The position numbers and the translations under genes are program-made. From JADMJV01 sp964649085 (lineage in GTDB: Bacteria; Vulcanimicrobiota; Xenobia; Xenobiales; JADMJV01): 64,000 nucleotides of DNA. The DNA lies in NCBI GenBank assembly GCA_964649085.1, contig CAZYPN010000028.1, positions 1 to 64,000 on the forward strand, given 5' to 3'. Under the pieces are notes generated by a model. It was not told the DNA's origin. It saw only the letters and a program-made list of their open reading frames with translations, and searched no databases. This document shows, piece after piece, positions 1 through 8,917 of the stretch (the first letter of the stretch is position 1; every line of letters begins with the position of its first letter).

Positions 1-110
1 CGTCGGCCGGTTCCCAGCATCGCTGATCTCAGCCCTTCCCTTGACCCAAAGTATTGAGCACAGTGATCTCTAAGGAGCAAGGGCTATCCACCCCAGTGTG
101 TGGTCGTTAG
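1..110. other. Window start, no gene supported
   Basis: No ORF with family similarity. GGAGCAAGGGCT with a weak stem is seen near 72-90, but nothing assignable. Confidence 0.4.
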
Positions 111-440
111 CGACAACGGTGGACCGGCTTTCCCGATTTCAGGGATAGTGGCCCTGTGAAACACCCGGGCATCCTCAGCGATGTGCTTGAGCTGCACTAC
201 GTCGAATTGAGGAAGTTCAAGCCCTCGAAGCCGAGCGAGTTGCGCACCCGGTTTGAAAGGTGGCTCTACTTTCTCAAGTTCGCCGACCTCTTTGGTCCCG
301 AAGACCAGACCCTTCCCGAGAATCTAGCCCAGGAGAAAGGAATCGCCATGGCACTAGAATCCATGCGGCGTGCCTACGCCAAAGACCCGGTCCGAGAGAT
401 GATCGAAGCCCGCGAGAAAGCCGAGGCTGATACAGAACGA
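111..440 (+). pseudogene. Remnant of an Rpn / PD-(D/E)XK nuclease-family transposase
   Basis: The open frame from 111 (GTG at 156) encodes a stretch typical of the C-terminal half of Rpn/PD-(D/E)XK transposases: a LELHYVELRKFK segment, then a RFERWLYFLKFA helix, then an EKGIAMALESMRRAY and EMIEAREKAEAD tail. The N-terminal nuclease core is absent, with an in-frame TAG at 108-110. The frame runs on through the ssrA terminator and into the ssrA 3' end to a stop at 543-545, so the natural C-terminus is lost too. It is therefore a fragment broken at both ends. Family assignment rests on recalled motif similarity. A piece of a mobile element beside the ssrA 3' end fits the use of that gene as an integration site (inference). 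Confidence 0.55.
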
Positions 441-465
441 AGCCCCGGCCTTTTGAGCCGGGGCT
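441..465 (-). terminator. Hairpin terminator of ssrA
   Basis: Perfect 9-bp stem AGCCCCGGC (441-449) with GCCGGGGCT (457-465) and a 7-nt loop, three bases past the CCA end of tmRNA on the minus strand. The following minus-strand bases (TCGTTCTG) are only moderately T-rich. Confidence 0.7.
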
Positions 466-467
466 GC

Positions 468-821
<354 letters not shown>

Positions 822-832
822 GAGACGCACCA

Positions 833-862
833 AGCATAGCATCAGCATTCACAAATTAGCAA
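833..862 (-). promoter_or_regulatory. Putative sigma70 promoter of ssrA
   Basis: On the minus strand, -35 TTGCTA (862-857) and -10 TATGCT (838-833) are separated by 18 bp. The -10 ends 11 nt before the mature tmRNA 5' end, which fits a short leader removed by RNase P. Motif match only. Confidence 0.45.
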
Positions 863-876
863 CACCCGCGTGCTAA
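856..876. promoter_or_regulatory. Inverted repeat between divergent ssrA and the 886 gene
   Basis: TTAGCA (856-861), a 9-nt spacer, and TGCTAA (871-876) form a perfect 6+6 inverted repeat that overlaps the proposed ssrA -35 and ends 9 nt before the ATG at 886. It could be an operator shared by the two divergent genes, or chance. Confidence 0.3.
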
Positions 877-885
877 TCTTGGTCT

Positions 886-1788
886 ATGAACGTTTCCGGC
901 TTCACCAGCATCCGCGAGACCCAGCCTTTGCGCCCGGAGACGAAAATCTTCCACAGCCAGCAGCCCGCAGACCGTTTTGAGCAAGGTCCGGCCATCGACC
1001 CGAACCTTCCCGATTTAAGCGGCCTTGCTCGTCTGGGGCGCAACTTCGTGGCCGTGACCGATGCCAAGCCAGGCAGTGACAAGCCCCGAATGGGCCAGAT
1101 CGATGCAGAAACCGGCGCCTTTAAAGCTCTGAGCAGCGACTGGGGCGAGCATCGACCGGCTCGCGACCTCGAAGCTATCACCCCCCTCAGTGGTCAACCC
1201 GGAGAAGCCCTGGCGGTAGAAGGTTCTACCTTTGGCGAACTTAAGAATCGTCTCTTTCATCTGCGAGTTGGCGAAGAAGGTTCGAGTGTCAAGCAAGCCT
1301 TCACGCTGCCCGAGTTCTCCCAGGAAATCGAGGGTTTGGTAGAAATGCCCCTCGACAAGCAGCGGCATCTGGTGGTGTTGGGCGGTCGGGGCGGCGACAA
1401 AGGTGAGAGCGGCCGACTGTATTGGGGCATTCTCGACCGCGAAGAAGGCACCCTGGATTTTCCCGACAAGGGTCGCGAGGGAGTCGCCGTACAGGCCCCC
1501 AACCTGGGCCCCGGACAGCGGGATATCTCGGAACTTCAACTGCGACCCGATGGTTCGCTGTGGGCTTCGGCCTGTGTAGACGAAGGGGATGAGGGTCCGT
1601 TCAAATCCTCCATCTACAAACTGGGAACACTCAAACCCGACGCCGAGAGCCCCTTTGAGTCCGCCTCGAACCCCAAGTCGACCACCATACCGGGCACCAA
1701 AATCGAAGGGTTCGCTCAGCTGGGCAAAGGTTGGCTCACCGGCGCCGACAACGAATCACTCGGCGGCCAGGTCGGCATTCTGGCTTAG
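886..1788 (+). CDS. Hypothetical protein, phytase-like/beta-propeller pattern
   Basis: 300 residues with no signal peptide. After a polar, probably disordered N-terminus (about 1-45) the chain is beta-rich, with recurring short motifs at regular spacing: DLEAI (94-98), EIEGL (148-152), ISELQLRPDGSLWAS (about 214-228) and KIEGFAQL (about 276-283). Alternation of 'DLEGI'-like strands with 'LRPDGSLW'-like strands is what esterase-like phytase or SdiA-regulated beta-propellers show, so a small propeller is the best guess. No catalytic residues can be assigned. It is transcribed alone, divergent from ssrA, and is followed by a C10 tract. Confidence 0.5.
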   Translation: MNVSGFTSIRETQPLRPETKIFHSQQPADRFEQGPAIDPNLPDLSGLARLGRNFVAVTDAKPGSDKPRMGQIDAETGAFKALSSDWGEHRPARDLEAITPLSGQPGEALAVEGSTFGELKNRLFHLRVGEEGSSVKQAFTLPEFSQEIEGLVEMPLDKQRHLVVLGGRGGDKGESGRLYWGILDREEGTLDFPDKGREGVAVQAPNLGPGQRDISELQLRPDGSLWASACVDEGDEGPFKSSIYKLGTLKPDAESPFESASNPKSTTIPGTKIEGFAQLGKGWLTGADNESLGGQVGILA

Positions 1789-1809
1789 CAGAGCCCTTCC
1801 AGGACTCGG

Positions 1810-1819
1810 CCCCCCCCCC
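1810..1819. repeat. Homopolymeric C10 tract
   Basis: Ten consecutive C bases begin 22 nt after the stop codon of the upstream gene. Such tracts slip during replication and sequencing. It lies outside any supported coding frame. Confidence 0.8.
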
Positions 1820-1887
1820 ACGGAGAGCTTTCGTAAAGCTTCACCGCCGTCGACACAAATACACCCCGGGCTTCATCAAAAGAAGAG

Positions 1888-1906
1888 CACCGGGAGATCT
1901 CCGGTG
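1888..1906 (+). terminator. Possible hairpin between genes
   Basis: CACCGG (1888-1893) pairs with CCGGTG (1901-1906) around a 7-nt loop. There is no T-run, so its role as a terminator is uncertain. The rest of 1789-2007 holds only the C10 tract and the Shine-Dalgarno of the next gene. Confidence 0.3.
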
Positions 1907-2007
1907 GGTGTGCAAAATGTTACCGAATAGCCAGGGTACTGCGCAACGGAACTGCAATGGCCAACCCCCATGCTGACGGGGCACACCACCCTGGGGAGGA
2001 CCCGATC

Positions 2008-3465
2008 ATGTTCGTCAACCGTTGGATTGAGACTCACGCCCACATCCGGCCCAACAAAGTGGCCCTGATCGACCGCGTCAGCGGCATCAGCTACACCTAT
2101 CTCGACCTCTATCGCACCTCCAGGCTGCAGGCTCAAAGATTGGCCGCCCTGGGGGTTAAGCCCGGAGATCGAGTGGCGGTATATTCCCAAAATCGACCCG
2201 AGGTTCTCGAACTGCTGCTGGCTTGCGGCTGGCTGGGAGCCTGCCTGGTGCCCCTCAACTGGCGTCTGGCACCGCAAGAGTTGGAGAAAATCGTTGAGGA
2301 CTGTGGGCCAAGCATCACCTTCCTCGACCCCAACCTGCCCTGCGACTTGCCCGGACAATCACTCTTCAGCCTGCAGTCGCTGGAGGCGCCCTCCGTGAAT
2401 TTTCCCGAAGTAGGCCCCGAGGCGCCCCTGGCCATCTTTTATACGGGCGGCACCACGGGAGTTCCCAAGGGGGCTGTGCTAACCCACGCTTCAATGCAGT
2501 GGAATGCCTGGAACACCATCTGTGGCTGGGGACTTTCGCCCGATGATGTGGCCCCGATCTTCACCCCGATGTTTCACACCGGCGGCCTCAACGTGATGGC
2601 TACGCCGCTGCTGTGCCTGGGCGGCACACTGGTATTGCCCGGCAACTTTGAAGCTCACAAGGCCCTGGAAGTGATCGAGCAGGAACACTGCACGCTGGTC
2701 TTTCTGGTGCCCACCATGTACGAAATGCTGCGTCAGGACCCGGGCTTTTCCCGCAACCGAGTGGCCCATGTTCGCAAATGGATCAGCGGCGGAGCCCCCT
2801 GTCCCAAGACTCTCTTCGAGGCCTACTGGAGCGAAGGCATTCCACTGATCCAGGGATACGGGCTTACCGAGGCCGGGCCCAACACCTTTGGAGTTTCCTT
2901 TGAAGAAGCTCAGCGTCGCCCCGGGACGGTGGGAGTGCCACTTCCTGGCATCCAGCTGCGCCTGGTGAACGACCAGGGCCAGGAGCCCGCTGTCGGTCAG
3001 GCCGGAGAGTTACAGGTGCGCGGCGGTCACGTGATGGCCGGTTACTGGAACCGCCCCAAAGAGACCAGTTCGGTGCTGCAGGACGGCTGGTTAGCCACCG
3101 GCGATCTGGCCTACAAGGACCAGGATGGCTACTACTTCATCTGCGGTCGGCGCAAAGAAATGTTCATCTCGGGCGGTGAGAACGTGTTCCCTGCCGAGAT
3201 CGAGGAAGTTCTCCTGACCCATCCCAACGTGGCCGAAGTCGCTGTGGTGGGTGTGCCTCACCCCAAGTGGGGCGAAGTAGGCAGAGCCTACCTGGTGTTG
3301 AAGAACCAGCCCCAGTTCGATGAACAACAACTCGTCGATCACTGTCAGCAGGTGCTGGCCAAATACAAAATTCCTAAAGAATATGTGGTGATGGACTCGC
3401 TGCCCAAAAGTGCTGCGGGCAAGGTGCTCAAGCGTATGTTGATGGAGGATAGTGTTCGAACGTAG
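2008..3465 (+). CDS. Acyl-CoA synthetase / AMP-dependent fatty-acid ligase
   Basis: 485-residue ANL-superfamily enzyme that activates a carboxylic acid as acyl-AMP and transfers it to CoA. Visible motifs: phosphate-binding loop YTGGTTGVPKG (about 145-155), GYGLTEAG (about 283-290), the TGD of the adenylate-binding Asp (about 364-366), GRRKEMFISGGENVFP hinge region (about 380) and the catalytic lysine in PKSAAGKVLK (about 472). The ATG at 2008 is chosen because GGGGAGGA lies 8-15 nt upstream; the frame is open to 1957. Length suits medium/long-chain or crotonobetaine-type ligases; the acyl substrate cannot be told. It overlaps the next gene by 14 nt, so the two are translationally coupled. Confidence 0.88.
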   Translation: MFVNRWIETHAHIRPNKVALIDRVSGISYTYLDLYRTSRLQAQRLAALGVKPGDRVAVYSQNRPEVLELLLACGWLGACLVPLNWRLAPQELEKIVEDCGPSITFLDPNLPCDLPGQSLFSLQSLEAPSVNFPEVGPEAPLAIFYTGGTTGVPKGAVLTHASMQWNAWNTICGWGLSPDDVAPIFTPMFHTGGLNVMATPLLCLGGTLVLPGNFEAHKALEVIEQEHCTLVFLVPTMYEMLRQDPGFSRNRVAHVRKWISGGAPCPKTLFEAYWSEGIPLIQGYGLTEAGPNTFGVSFEEAQRRPGTVGVPLPGIQLRLVNDQGQEPAVGQAGELQVRGGHVMAGYWNRPKETSSVLQDGWLATGDLAYKDQDGYYFICGRRKEMFISGGENVFPAEIEEVLLTHPNVAEVAVVGVPHPKWGEVGRAYLVLKNQPQFDEQQLVDHCQQVLAKYKIPKEYVVMDSLPKSAAGKVLKRMLMEDSVRT

Positions 3466-4111
3466 CTTCAGCTTCGCCGGAATTCCCCTGCTGGCCCTGG
3501 CCCAGGAGGGTGGCCCACGCCCGTGCGTGCTGCTTTACCACGGGCTGCACAGCGACAAAGAAACCCACCGCAAGGAACTGACGTCGCTGGCCCAGCGAGG
3601 GTTTCTGGCCGTGGGGGTCGACTTTGTTGGCCACGGCCAGCGTCGCATGCCGGATTTGCAGGGCTTTCTCAGCCGGGGCGCTTTCATGGACCAGCTCGAC
3701 AAGTTGCTTCGACCCAGCCTGCACGAACTGCCGCTGTTGCTCGATTTCCTCGAAGCCGAGGGCTATGGCCCCTTCGGCCTGTGCGGCATCTCGTTGGGCG
3801 GGTTGCTGGCCTTCGCCGCTCCCACCGTTGACCCGCGACTGCGCGCTCTGGTGCCGGCACTGGCCGACCCCAGCTGGTGCAACCCTTGGGAGCGACTCGA
3901 GGTCTATCGCCAGCCGGCCATTTTCGCCTGGAACGGGGGGCGCGACACGCATGTCGACGCCGCTCCCACCCGAGCCCTGCTGGAAGAACTGAAGGGCCCG
4001 CGCCACCGCTTTCAGGAATATCCAGAAAGCGACCACTTCTTCCGTGAAGAAGATTGGAACCACGCCTGGGGAGAGACGCTGGGCTGGTTTGAGAAGTTCT
4101 TAAAGGATTGA
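3452..4111 (+). CDS. Alpha/beta-hydrolase family protein (dienelactone hydrolase/esterase type)
   Basis: 219 residues with the complete triad: nucleophile Ser114 in GISLGG, Asp165 in WNGGRDTH and His195 in YPESDHFF. The oxyanion-region LLYHGLH (about 28-33) is also present. No signal peptide, so cytoplasmic. The GTG start at 3452 has GGAGGA upstream and lies inside the end of the acyl-CoA ligase gene, so the pair probably acts on related acyl or thioester substrates (inference). Similar short hydrolases include YitV/YtaP-like esterases. Substrate unknown. Confidence 0.8.
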   Translation: MFERSFSFAGIPLLALAQEGGPRPCVLLYHGLHSDKETHRKELTSLAQRGFLAVGVDFVGHGQRRMPDLQGFLSRGAFMDQLDKLLRPSLHELPLLLDFLEAEGYGPFGLCGISLGGLLAFAAPTVDPRLRALVPALADPSWCNPWERLEVYRQPAIFAWNGGRDTHVDAAPTRALLEELKGPRHRFQEYPESDHFFREEDWNHAWGETLGWFEKFLKD

Positions 4112-4160
4112 TGTAACCTGGCTTACCGCCACCCCGGCCGAGCTGGCGTAGGCTGTAGCC

Positions 4161-4595
4161 ATGAACTTTCGCGCACTTTCCTACTGTTTCGCCGCCCTGG
4201 CCATCGTGGCCGCCTACTGGCCCCGCAAATCGGAAGCAACGGAAGAAGTCCAGCAAGAGCCCGACCCATCCCGACTGCGTGTTTCTTACCGTCGCACGGG
4301 ACAATACGAGGAAGTCCGCTTTCGCGGGTCTTTTGACGATGTTATGGCAGCACTCAACCCTTCCCGCGTCCAAGAAGCACGCCCAGAAGTGCCATCCGAT
4401 CTCGATGTAAGCGCACTGCCCAAATACTTCGGCGGTTGTCCTCACTGCGGAAAGATGTCCATGTGCGGAGAAGGACAGTGGCGGTATCAAGAACTGGAGC
4501 GCACCCGAGGCTACATGGACAACACCACCACCTACCTGGTGTGTTGCAAGCAGTGCCGAGGCTGGATGCGAGCCAGAGTCGACCACGACGACTAA
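4161..4595 (+). CDS. Hypothetical membrane-anchored/exported zinc-ribbon protein
   Basis: 144 residues. A hydrophobic N-terminal segment (about 5-20) could be a signal anchor. The C-terminal half carries C93-x2-C96 with a further C102, then C128, C129 and C132, a layout suited to one treble-clef or ribbon Zn site; disulfides are an alternative if the domain is periplasmic. The middle (about 35-70) has a polar RVSYRRTGQYEEVRFRGS strand pattern. It stands alone between the hydrolase gene and fliF. I do not recognise a family. Confidence 0.55.
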   Translation: MNFRALSYCFAALAIVAAYWPRKSEATEEVQQEPDPSRLRVSYRRTGQYEEVRFRGSFDDVMAALNPSRVQEARPEVPSDLDVSALPKYFGGCPHCGKMSMCGEGQWRYQELERTRGYMDNTTTYLVCCKQCRGWMRARVDHDD

Positions 4596-4708
4596 AATAT
4601 TAAGCGGCGCCAATATGTTACGAAGCGACAACAAATTCGCAACAGTGGCTGATTAGACTGAGCCTGTCCCCGCGCGCGGGATGTTCCCTGGTTGGAAAGG
4701 AGCATCCC

Positions 4709-6208
4709 TTGGTCACACACGCACATACCCACACGCCCACCTCGCGCCGCCCTGGCTCAGCGGCAAAACGCTCGAATCCCCCCTGGCTAACCCGGCTTGG
4801 CGCTATTCCATGGAAGTGGAAGCTGGGCGTTGTCATCATCTCGCTGTCGTTGCTCGGGCTCTGCGCGGCTTTTGCCCATCACGAGCGCAGGTGCACGCCG
4901 GTAGAACTGTTCGCCCACAGCCTTACGCCCGTTCAAATGGCCGAATGCTCGGGCAGCCTGACGGCCCTGGGTGTGGAGCCCAGACCCAACCCCGATAGGA
5001 ACAACCTGATGGTGCCGCCAGAGCGCAGGCTAGAACTGCTGCGCCACCTCAGCTTCCAGGGGTTGCCCCATGAAGACCCAACGGCCAACTCGACCACACC
5101 CTTCAACTCCACCCAACGACAACAACTGGCACAACAGCAGTCTCTCCTGCAGTCACGATTAGCCAACAGCCTGCGCCAGATGCAAGGGGTAGTCGAGGCC
5201 ACGGTGCAGCTGGCGCTGCCGGAATCGGAACTTTCCCAGGCCAACCCCACCGCCTCGGTGATGCTGCGGCTGCAGCCGGGACTGCAACTCGACCGCCACC
5301 AGTCGCTGGCCATCGCTCGCTTCGTAGCCGGTGCCGTGCCCGGGCTGAAGGCCGAAGAAGTGACGGTAATGGACGACCGGGGAGCCCTGGCCCGCAAGCC
5401 GGGAGATAGCCCCGTGGAATCGCTGGAGTTCGAATTACGGCAGCAAATGGATCTCTACCTATCGGGCAAGGCCCAGCGCCTGCTCGACAAAGCTTATGGT
5501 CGCGGTCGAGCTCTGGTGGAAGTCAGTTGCGAGTTCGATATGTCGCAAATGGAGATCAAAAAGACCGACGTAGGAGCCCCGGGCCAGGGCGAGACCATTG
5601 TGGTGCAGCAGAAAGTTGACGAAAAATACGCCAGCGGCGACAGCAAAGACTATGGCAAAATCTGTGAAGCCACTCGTCAAAAGTCTGACGAAGTGTACAG
5701 CTGGACGGTGTTCAAGTCTCCCCGCATCTCGCGCCTGACCTGCTCGGTGCTGATCGACCAACAGAGCCAGGTTGAGGCCGCCAGCCGGTTGGTGCGAGGG
5801 GCTATTGGAATGATGCCCGAACGGGGCGACCAGCTCGAGGTATCGGTGGTGCCCATGGCCCAGGAGCTGTTGCCCAGGCCGGAAGAAGTGCCACCCGCCA
5901 CCCAACTCGAAGCCAGCCCGGCTTTTAGCCCGCTGTGGGCCGTGCTGGCCACGGGCCTGGCGGGCGCAGCGCTGGCCCTGTTCTGGTTGGGATCGCGACG
6001 CAGGCAGCGCCCCCGGCTCGAGGGCAACGCTCCCCAGGCAGGCACCCGGCCCCTGGCAGATCTGCTGCAGGGGCCTGGTGGGGTGAGCCTTCCAGCCCCA
6101 GAAACCTCCACACGGGGGCTGGCCCGGCTGGAGAATCTGGCTCGCCAACAGCCTCAGGAAACGGCCCACAAGTTGAAGACTTACTTCGGCTCGACCTTCA
6201 TCAACTGA
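4709..6208 (+). CDS. fliF: Flagellar M-ring protein FliF homologue (YscJ/FliF family)
   Basis: 499 residues. A cytoplasmic N-terminus precedes TM1 (about 37-57); ring-building motif 1 follows with VELFAHSLTPVQMAE and MVPPERRLELLRHLSFQGLP; then the YscJ/FliF core with NPTASVMLRLQPGLQLDRHQ and AGAVPGLKAEEVTVMDDRG. TM2 lies near 410-430, and the last about 25 residues (LARQQPQETAHKLKTYF) resemble the FliG-binding tail. Slightly short for FliF (usually about 520-570). TTG start at 4709 with GGAAAGGA upstream. No other flagellar or type III secretion gene lies in the window, which is unusual because fliF normally sits with fliG/fliE. Either the flagellar genes are scattered or this ring serves something else. 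Confidence 0.82.
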   Translation: MVTHAHTHTPTSRRPGSAAKRSNPPWLTRLGAIPWKWKLGVVIISLSLLGLCAAFAHHERRCTPVELFAHSLTPVQMAECSGSLTALGVEPRPNPDRNNLMVPPERRLELLRHLSFQGLPHEDPTANSTTPFNSTQRQQLAQQQSLLQSRLANSLRQMQGVVEATVQLALPESELSQANPTASVMLRLQPGLQLDRHQSLAIARFVAGAVPGLKAEEVTVMDDRGALARKPGDSPVESLEFELRQQMDLYLSGKAQRLLDKAYGRGRALVEVSCEFDMSQMEIKKTDVGAPGQGETIVVQQKVDEKYASGDSKDYGKICEATRQKSDEVYSWTVFKSPRISRLTCSVLIDQQSQVEAASRLVRGAIGMMPERGDQLEVSVVPMAQELLPRPEEVPPATQLEASPAFSPLWAVLATGLAGAALALFWLGSRRRQRPRLEGNAPQAGTRPLADLLQGPGGVSLPAPETSTRGLARLENLARQQPQETAHKLKTYFGSTFIN

Positions 6209-7168
6209 TCAGCCTTCGGGCCACAGCTTCTGGCGGATGCCCGGTAGCTCGGATTCGAGCGCTTGCTGCAGCTCTTCACGCAGACCCGGATAGTGCTTCT
6301 CGACACTGGCCCGGGCCCGCTGCGCCAGCTGGGGGTGGTGCTTGTCCAGGCTGGCACGCACGATGGCAGGCAACTCGGGAAAGTGTTCCTCGACCCAGTT
6401 CCGGCGCTCGCCCAGGCGAACAACCCGACGCTGGCCCAAAGCGCCGAGCAGTTCGGGATAGTCCTTCTGGAGGGCCTCAAACCAGGCCGAGGCCCTCTCG
6501 GGGTGTTGTTGAGCCCACTGCTCGCGGCTCTCCAGCAGGCTGATCGCGGCCTGGCGCAACTCGGCCCCGTGTTGCTCGGCCAGATGACGCAAAAGTTGGC
6601 CACCCACGCCGGGATACTCTCGGGCCATGAACTCCAAGGGCCTGACTCCGGCGGGGCGCTGACGGAAACGCCGGGGCAGATCGGGGGCGTGTTCGTCGGC
6701 CCAGCGACTGGCCGTCAGCGCCACCTTCAGCAACAGACCGGGATGTTCGCGCTGAAGGACGGCGCGAATCGAAGGTGGCCGCTGCTCCTGGCTGAGCCGC
6801 TGTAGCAACCAGCTGCGCAGCCCGGGAAAGCGGGCAGCCAGAGTGCCGGCCTCCTCCCGTCGTTGACCCAGGCGTTCGGCCAGCTTACGGTCGAAGTCGG
6901 GATAGCGAGCAAGAATATCGGCGTGCACCTGTTGCAGCGCCAGACGGGGCTCGTCGCCAAGGTCTTCCATCCAGTGTCTCAGTACGCCAGCAGCCACGCC
7001 GGGATGGCGCTGCTGCACCTGGAGTAGCGCCCGACCCAGACGAATTTCGAACTGGGGATACTGCTGGCGAAGCTCGATGGGACGAACACCCTCAGAAAAG
7101 GGGGGCAGAGCCCCGGCGCCGGCCGAAAGCAGCCCCAGCACCAGGAAGGGATAAAGTCGTCTTTTCAC
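6209..7168 (-). CDS. Exported helical-repeat protein (YP-repeat), function unknown
   Basis: 319 residues with a signal peptide (MKRR then a hydrophobic run ending at about AGA-LPPF). The mature part is built of repeated amphipathic units that start with an aromatic-Pro or His-Pro pair followed by hydrophobic heptads: QQYPQFE, QRHPGVAA, ARYPDFD, ARFPGLR, REHPGLL, REYPGVGG, KDYPELL, EHFPELP, KHHPQLA, KHYPGLR, ELPGIR. I read at least ten units of 15-35 residues, likely an alpha-solenoid in the periplasm. GTG start with AAGGAGGA upstream. It converges on fliF with the two stop codons abutting (6208/6209). Confidence 0.6.
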   Translation of the reverse strand: MKRRLYPFLVLGLLSAGAGALPPFSEGVRPIELRQQYPQFEIRLGRALLQVQQRHPGVAAGVLRHWMEDLGDEPRLALQQVHADILARYPDFDRKLAERLGQRREEAGTLAARFPGLRSWLLQRLSQEQRPPSIRAVLQREHPGLLLKVALTASRWADEHAPDLPRRFRQRPAGVRPLEFMAREYPGVGGQLLRHLAEQHGAELRQAAISLLESREQWAQQHPERASAWFEALQKDYPELLGALGQRRVVRLGERRNWVEEHFPELPAIVRASLDKHHPQLAQRARASVEKHYPGLREELQQALESELPGIRQKLWPEG

Positions 7169-7234
7169 GATCGTCCTCCTTGTAGTGGATACTGGAACTA
7201 CACCGTGGCCGCCTGGCAGGTTACGGACGGCAAG

Positions 7235-7891
7235 ATGTTTTTGGAGGACCCTTTGGACAGCGACCGACTTTTAAGAACCACGCGCAGCGTGCGCAAACGC
7301 CTCGACTTCGATCGACCCGTATCGCGCGAGGTCATTGAGGAATGCCTGGAACTGGCTCTGCAAGCCCCCACCGGCAGCAACCTTCAGCAATGGCGATTTT
7401 TGGTGATCAGCGACGAAGACAAGCGCCGCCAACTGGGCGACATCTATCGAAAAGCATTCAACATTTATGCCTCTACACCGCCTCCAGGGAGCGAGAACAT
7501 AAGCGCCGATGACCCCCGAACTCACGCCGCCGGCAAGGTCGTCGAGTCGGCCGTCTATCTGGCCGAGAACTTCCATCGCGCCCCGGTGATGGTCATTCCC
7601 TGCTATCAAGGGCGCGTGGAAAAGGGATCGGTGCTGTTCCAGGCCTCATTTTACGGGTCGATTCTTCCGGCCGCCTGGTCGTTCATGCTGGCGTTGCGGA
7701 CGCGAGGACTGGGAACCGCCTGGACGACCCTGCACCTGATGTTCGAGCAGGAAGCGGCGGCCTTGCTGGGAGTGCCCGAAGACTACACCCAAACCTGTCT
7801 GTTCCCCGTAGCCTACTACACCGGTGAAGATTTCAAGCCCGCTCAGCGCCTGCCAGTGCAGCAGGTGGTGGGCTGGAACGGCTGGCAATAG
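7235..7891 (+). CDS. Nitroreductase-family flavoprotein
   Basis: About 218 residues. The N-terminal FMN-binding segment reads LLRTTRSVRKRLDF and then APTGSNLQQWRFLVI, both hallmark stretches of the NADH:FMN nitroreductase fold; the C-terminal half has LGTAWTTLHLMFEQEAAALLGVPEDY, also typical. Dimeric FMN oxidoreductase; the electron acceptor is unknown. Start is ambiguous: ATG 7235 (used here), GTG 7205, or TTG 7253, which has GGAGGA at 7243-7248 and would give the compact N-terminus MDSDRLLRTT usual in the family. Stands alone, divergent from the repeat protein. Confidence 0.85.
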   Translation: MFLEDPLDSDRLLRTTRSVRKRLDFDRPVSREVIEECLELALQAPTGSNLQQWRFLVISDEDKRRQLGDIYRKAFNIYASTPPPGSENISADDPRTHAAGKVVESAVYLAENFHRAPVMVIPCYQGRVEKGSVLFQASFYGSILPAAWSFMLALRTRGLGTAWTTLHLMFEQEAAALLGVPEDYTQTCLFPVAYYTGEDFKPAQRLPVQQVVGWNGWQ

Positions 7892-7893
7892 AA

Positions 7894-8859
7894 CTAGAGG
7901 GTGGCCAGCTCGAGGTAGCCGGGCCTGTCGTCCAGTTCCAACAAGGCCAATTCGGGCCAGCCCAGCCGGTAGAGCTGACTACGATAGAGAGTATGAGGAT
8001 ATTGGAGAGCCACCGGCAGGTGGGGGTCGTTTTCAAGCAGGCCGAGATACAACCAGCTCTTGCCTCGTCGACGAGCCAGCTCCAACAGGCCCTCGAGCAG
8101 GCGCCCGAAGGTTGTCGCACGCACGCCGTCGAGCAACACATAGCCCGCATAGGCGCCCTTGAGGGGCTGTCCGGGTGCGGGCAGTTGCGGCCCGTGGCGC
8201 AGCCTTTGGCTGAGGTTCACCAGCGGTCGCAGCGCCGCCAGCAGGCGCGAGCTGTAGGCGTGCACCACCATCTGGCGTCCCGGGCTCAGGTCGCGCAGGG
8301 CTGCCACTCCCTCGTCGGTGGTGAGCCACTGGCGCTGCTCCCAGGGGGCCGGGTCGGGGGCGGTGGGGAAAAACTGGCGCTGCGGGCCCCACTCTTGAAA
8401 GGCCTGCAACGGCGGCGCCAGCCCGAGTTCGAGTCCTTGCAGCGAGTAGCGACGCCCCACCGCCAGGGCCAGCGTGCACAGGGTGGCGTAGCGGCGAAAG
8501 CGTGGCCAGCTGGGACGGGCCCGCTCCACCAGCAGCTGACGGGCCAGCTCATTGCCTTCCACGATGGTGGCCAGATGCTCGTCGAGGGGCTGCTGGCGGT
8601 CGAGCTGGCGCAGCAGTTGATAGCCGCGCCAAAGCATGGTGCCGCCCTGATAGGCCGGGGCTACCCGCAGCGCGCTGAGATAGCCGACCCGGCGTGGCTG
8701 GCCGTTGCAATACACCTGGCGCGGGCAGCGCACGGCCATGGCAGCGATGGGTCCCTGCTCTGGAAAGCGTCCGATGAGCACCTCTTCGCTTGGATCGAGG
8801 CGTCCACCCAGAAAGCTGGGTTGGCGCTGATAGCTTAACTGCACCCAGGAGCCTGGCAT
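7894..8859 (-). CDS. GNAT-family N-acetyltransferase-like protein
   Basis: 321 residues from the ATG at 8859. The N-terminal half has a GNAT core: GPIAAMAVRCPRQVY strand, then VGYLSALRVAPAYQGGTMLWRGY, matching the beta4-alpha3 region and acetyl-CoA pyrophosphate loop (usual Q/R-x-x-G-x-G/A, here YQGGTM). The C-terminal half (about 160-321) looks like a second, degenerate GNAT-like domain with RGKSWLYLGLLENDPHLP. In-frame coding continues upstream of 8859 and reads FRLARPEDDEGLGQLASL, the normal first strand of a GNAT fold, yet no ATG, GTG or TTG exists there; a CTG at 8931 is the only near-cognate start. Third gene of the radical SAM operon. Confidence 0.65.
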   Translation of the reverse strand: MPGSWVQLSYQRQPSFLGGRLDPSEEVLIGRFPEQGPIAAMAVRCPRQVYCNGQPRRVGYLSALRVAPAYQGGTMLWRGYQLLRQLDRQQPLDEHLATIVEGNELARQLLVERARPSWPRFRRYATLCTLALAVGRRYSLQGLELGLAPPLQAFQEWGPQRQFFPTAPDPAPWEQRQWLTTDEGVAALRDLSPGRQMVVHAYSSRLLAALRPLVNLSQRLRHGPQLPAPGQPLKGAYAGYVLLDGVRATTFGRLLEGLLELARRRGKSWLYLGLLENDPHLPVALQYPHTLYRSQLYRLGWPELALLELDDRPGYLELATL

Positions 8860-8917
8860 CGGCAGCGAGGCCAGCTGGCCCAGCCCCTCGTCGTCTTCGG
8901 GCCGGGCCAGGCGAAAC

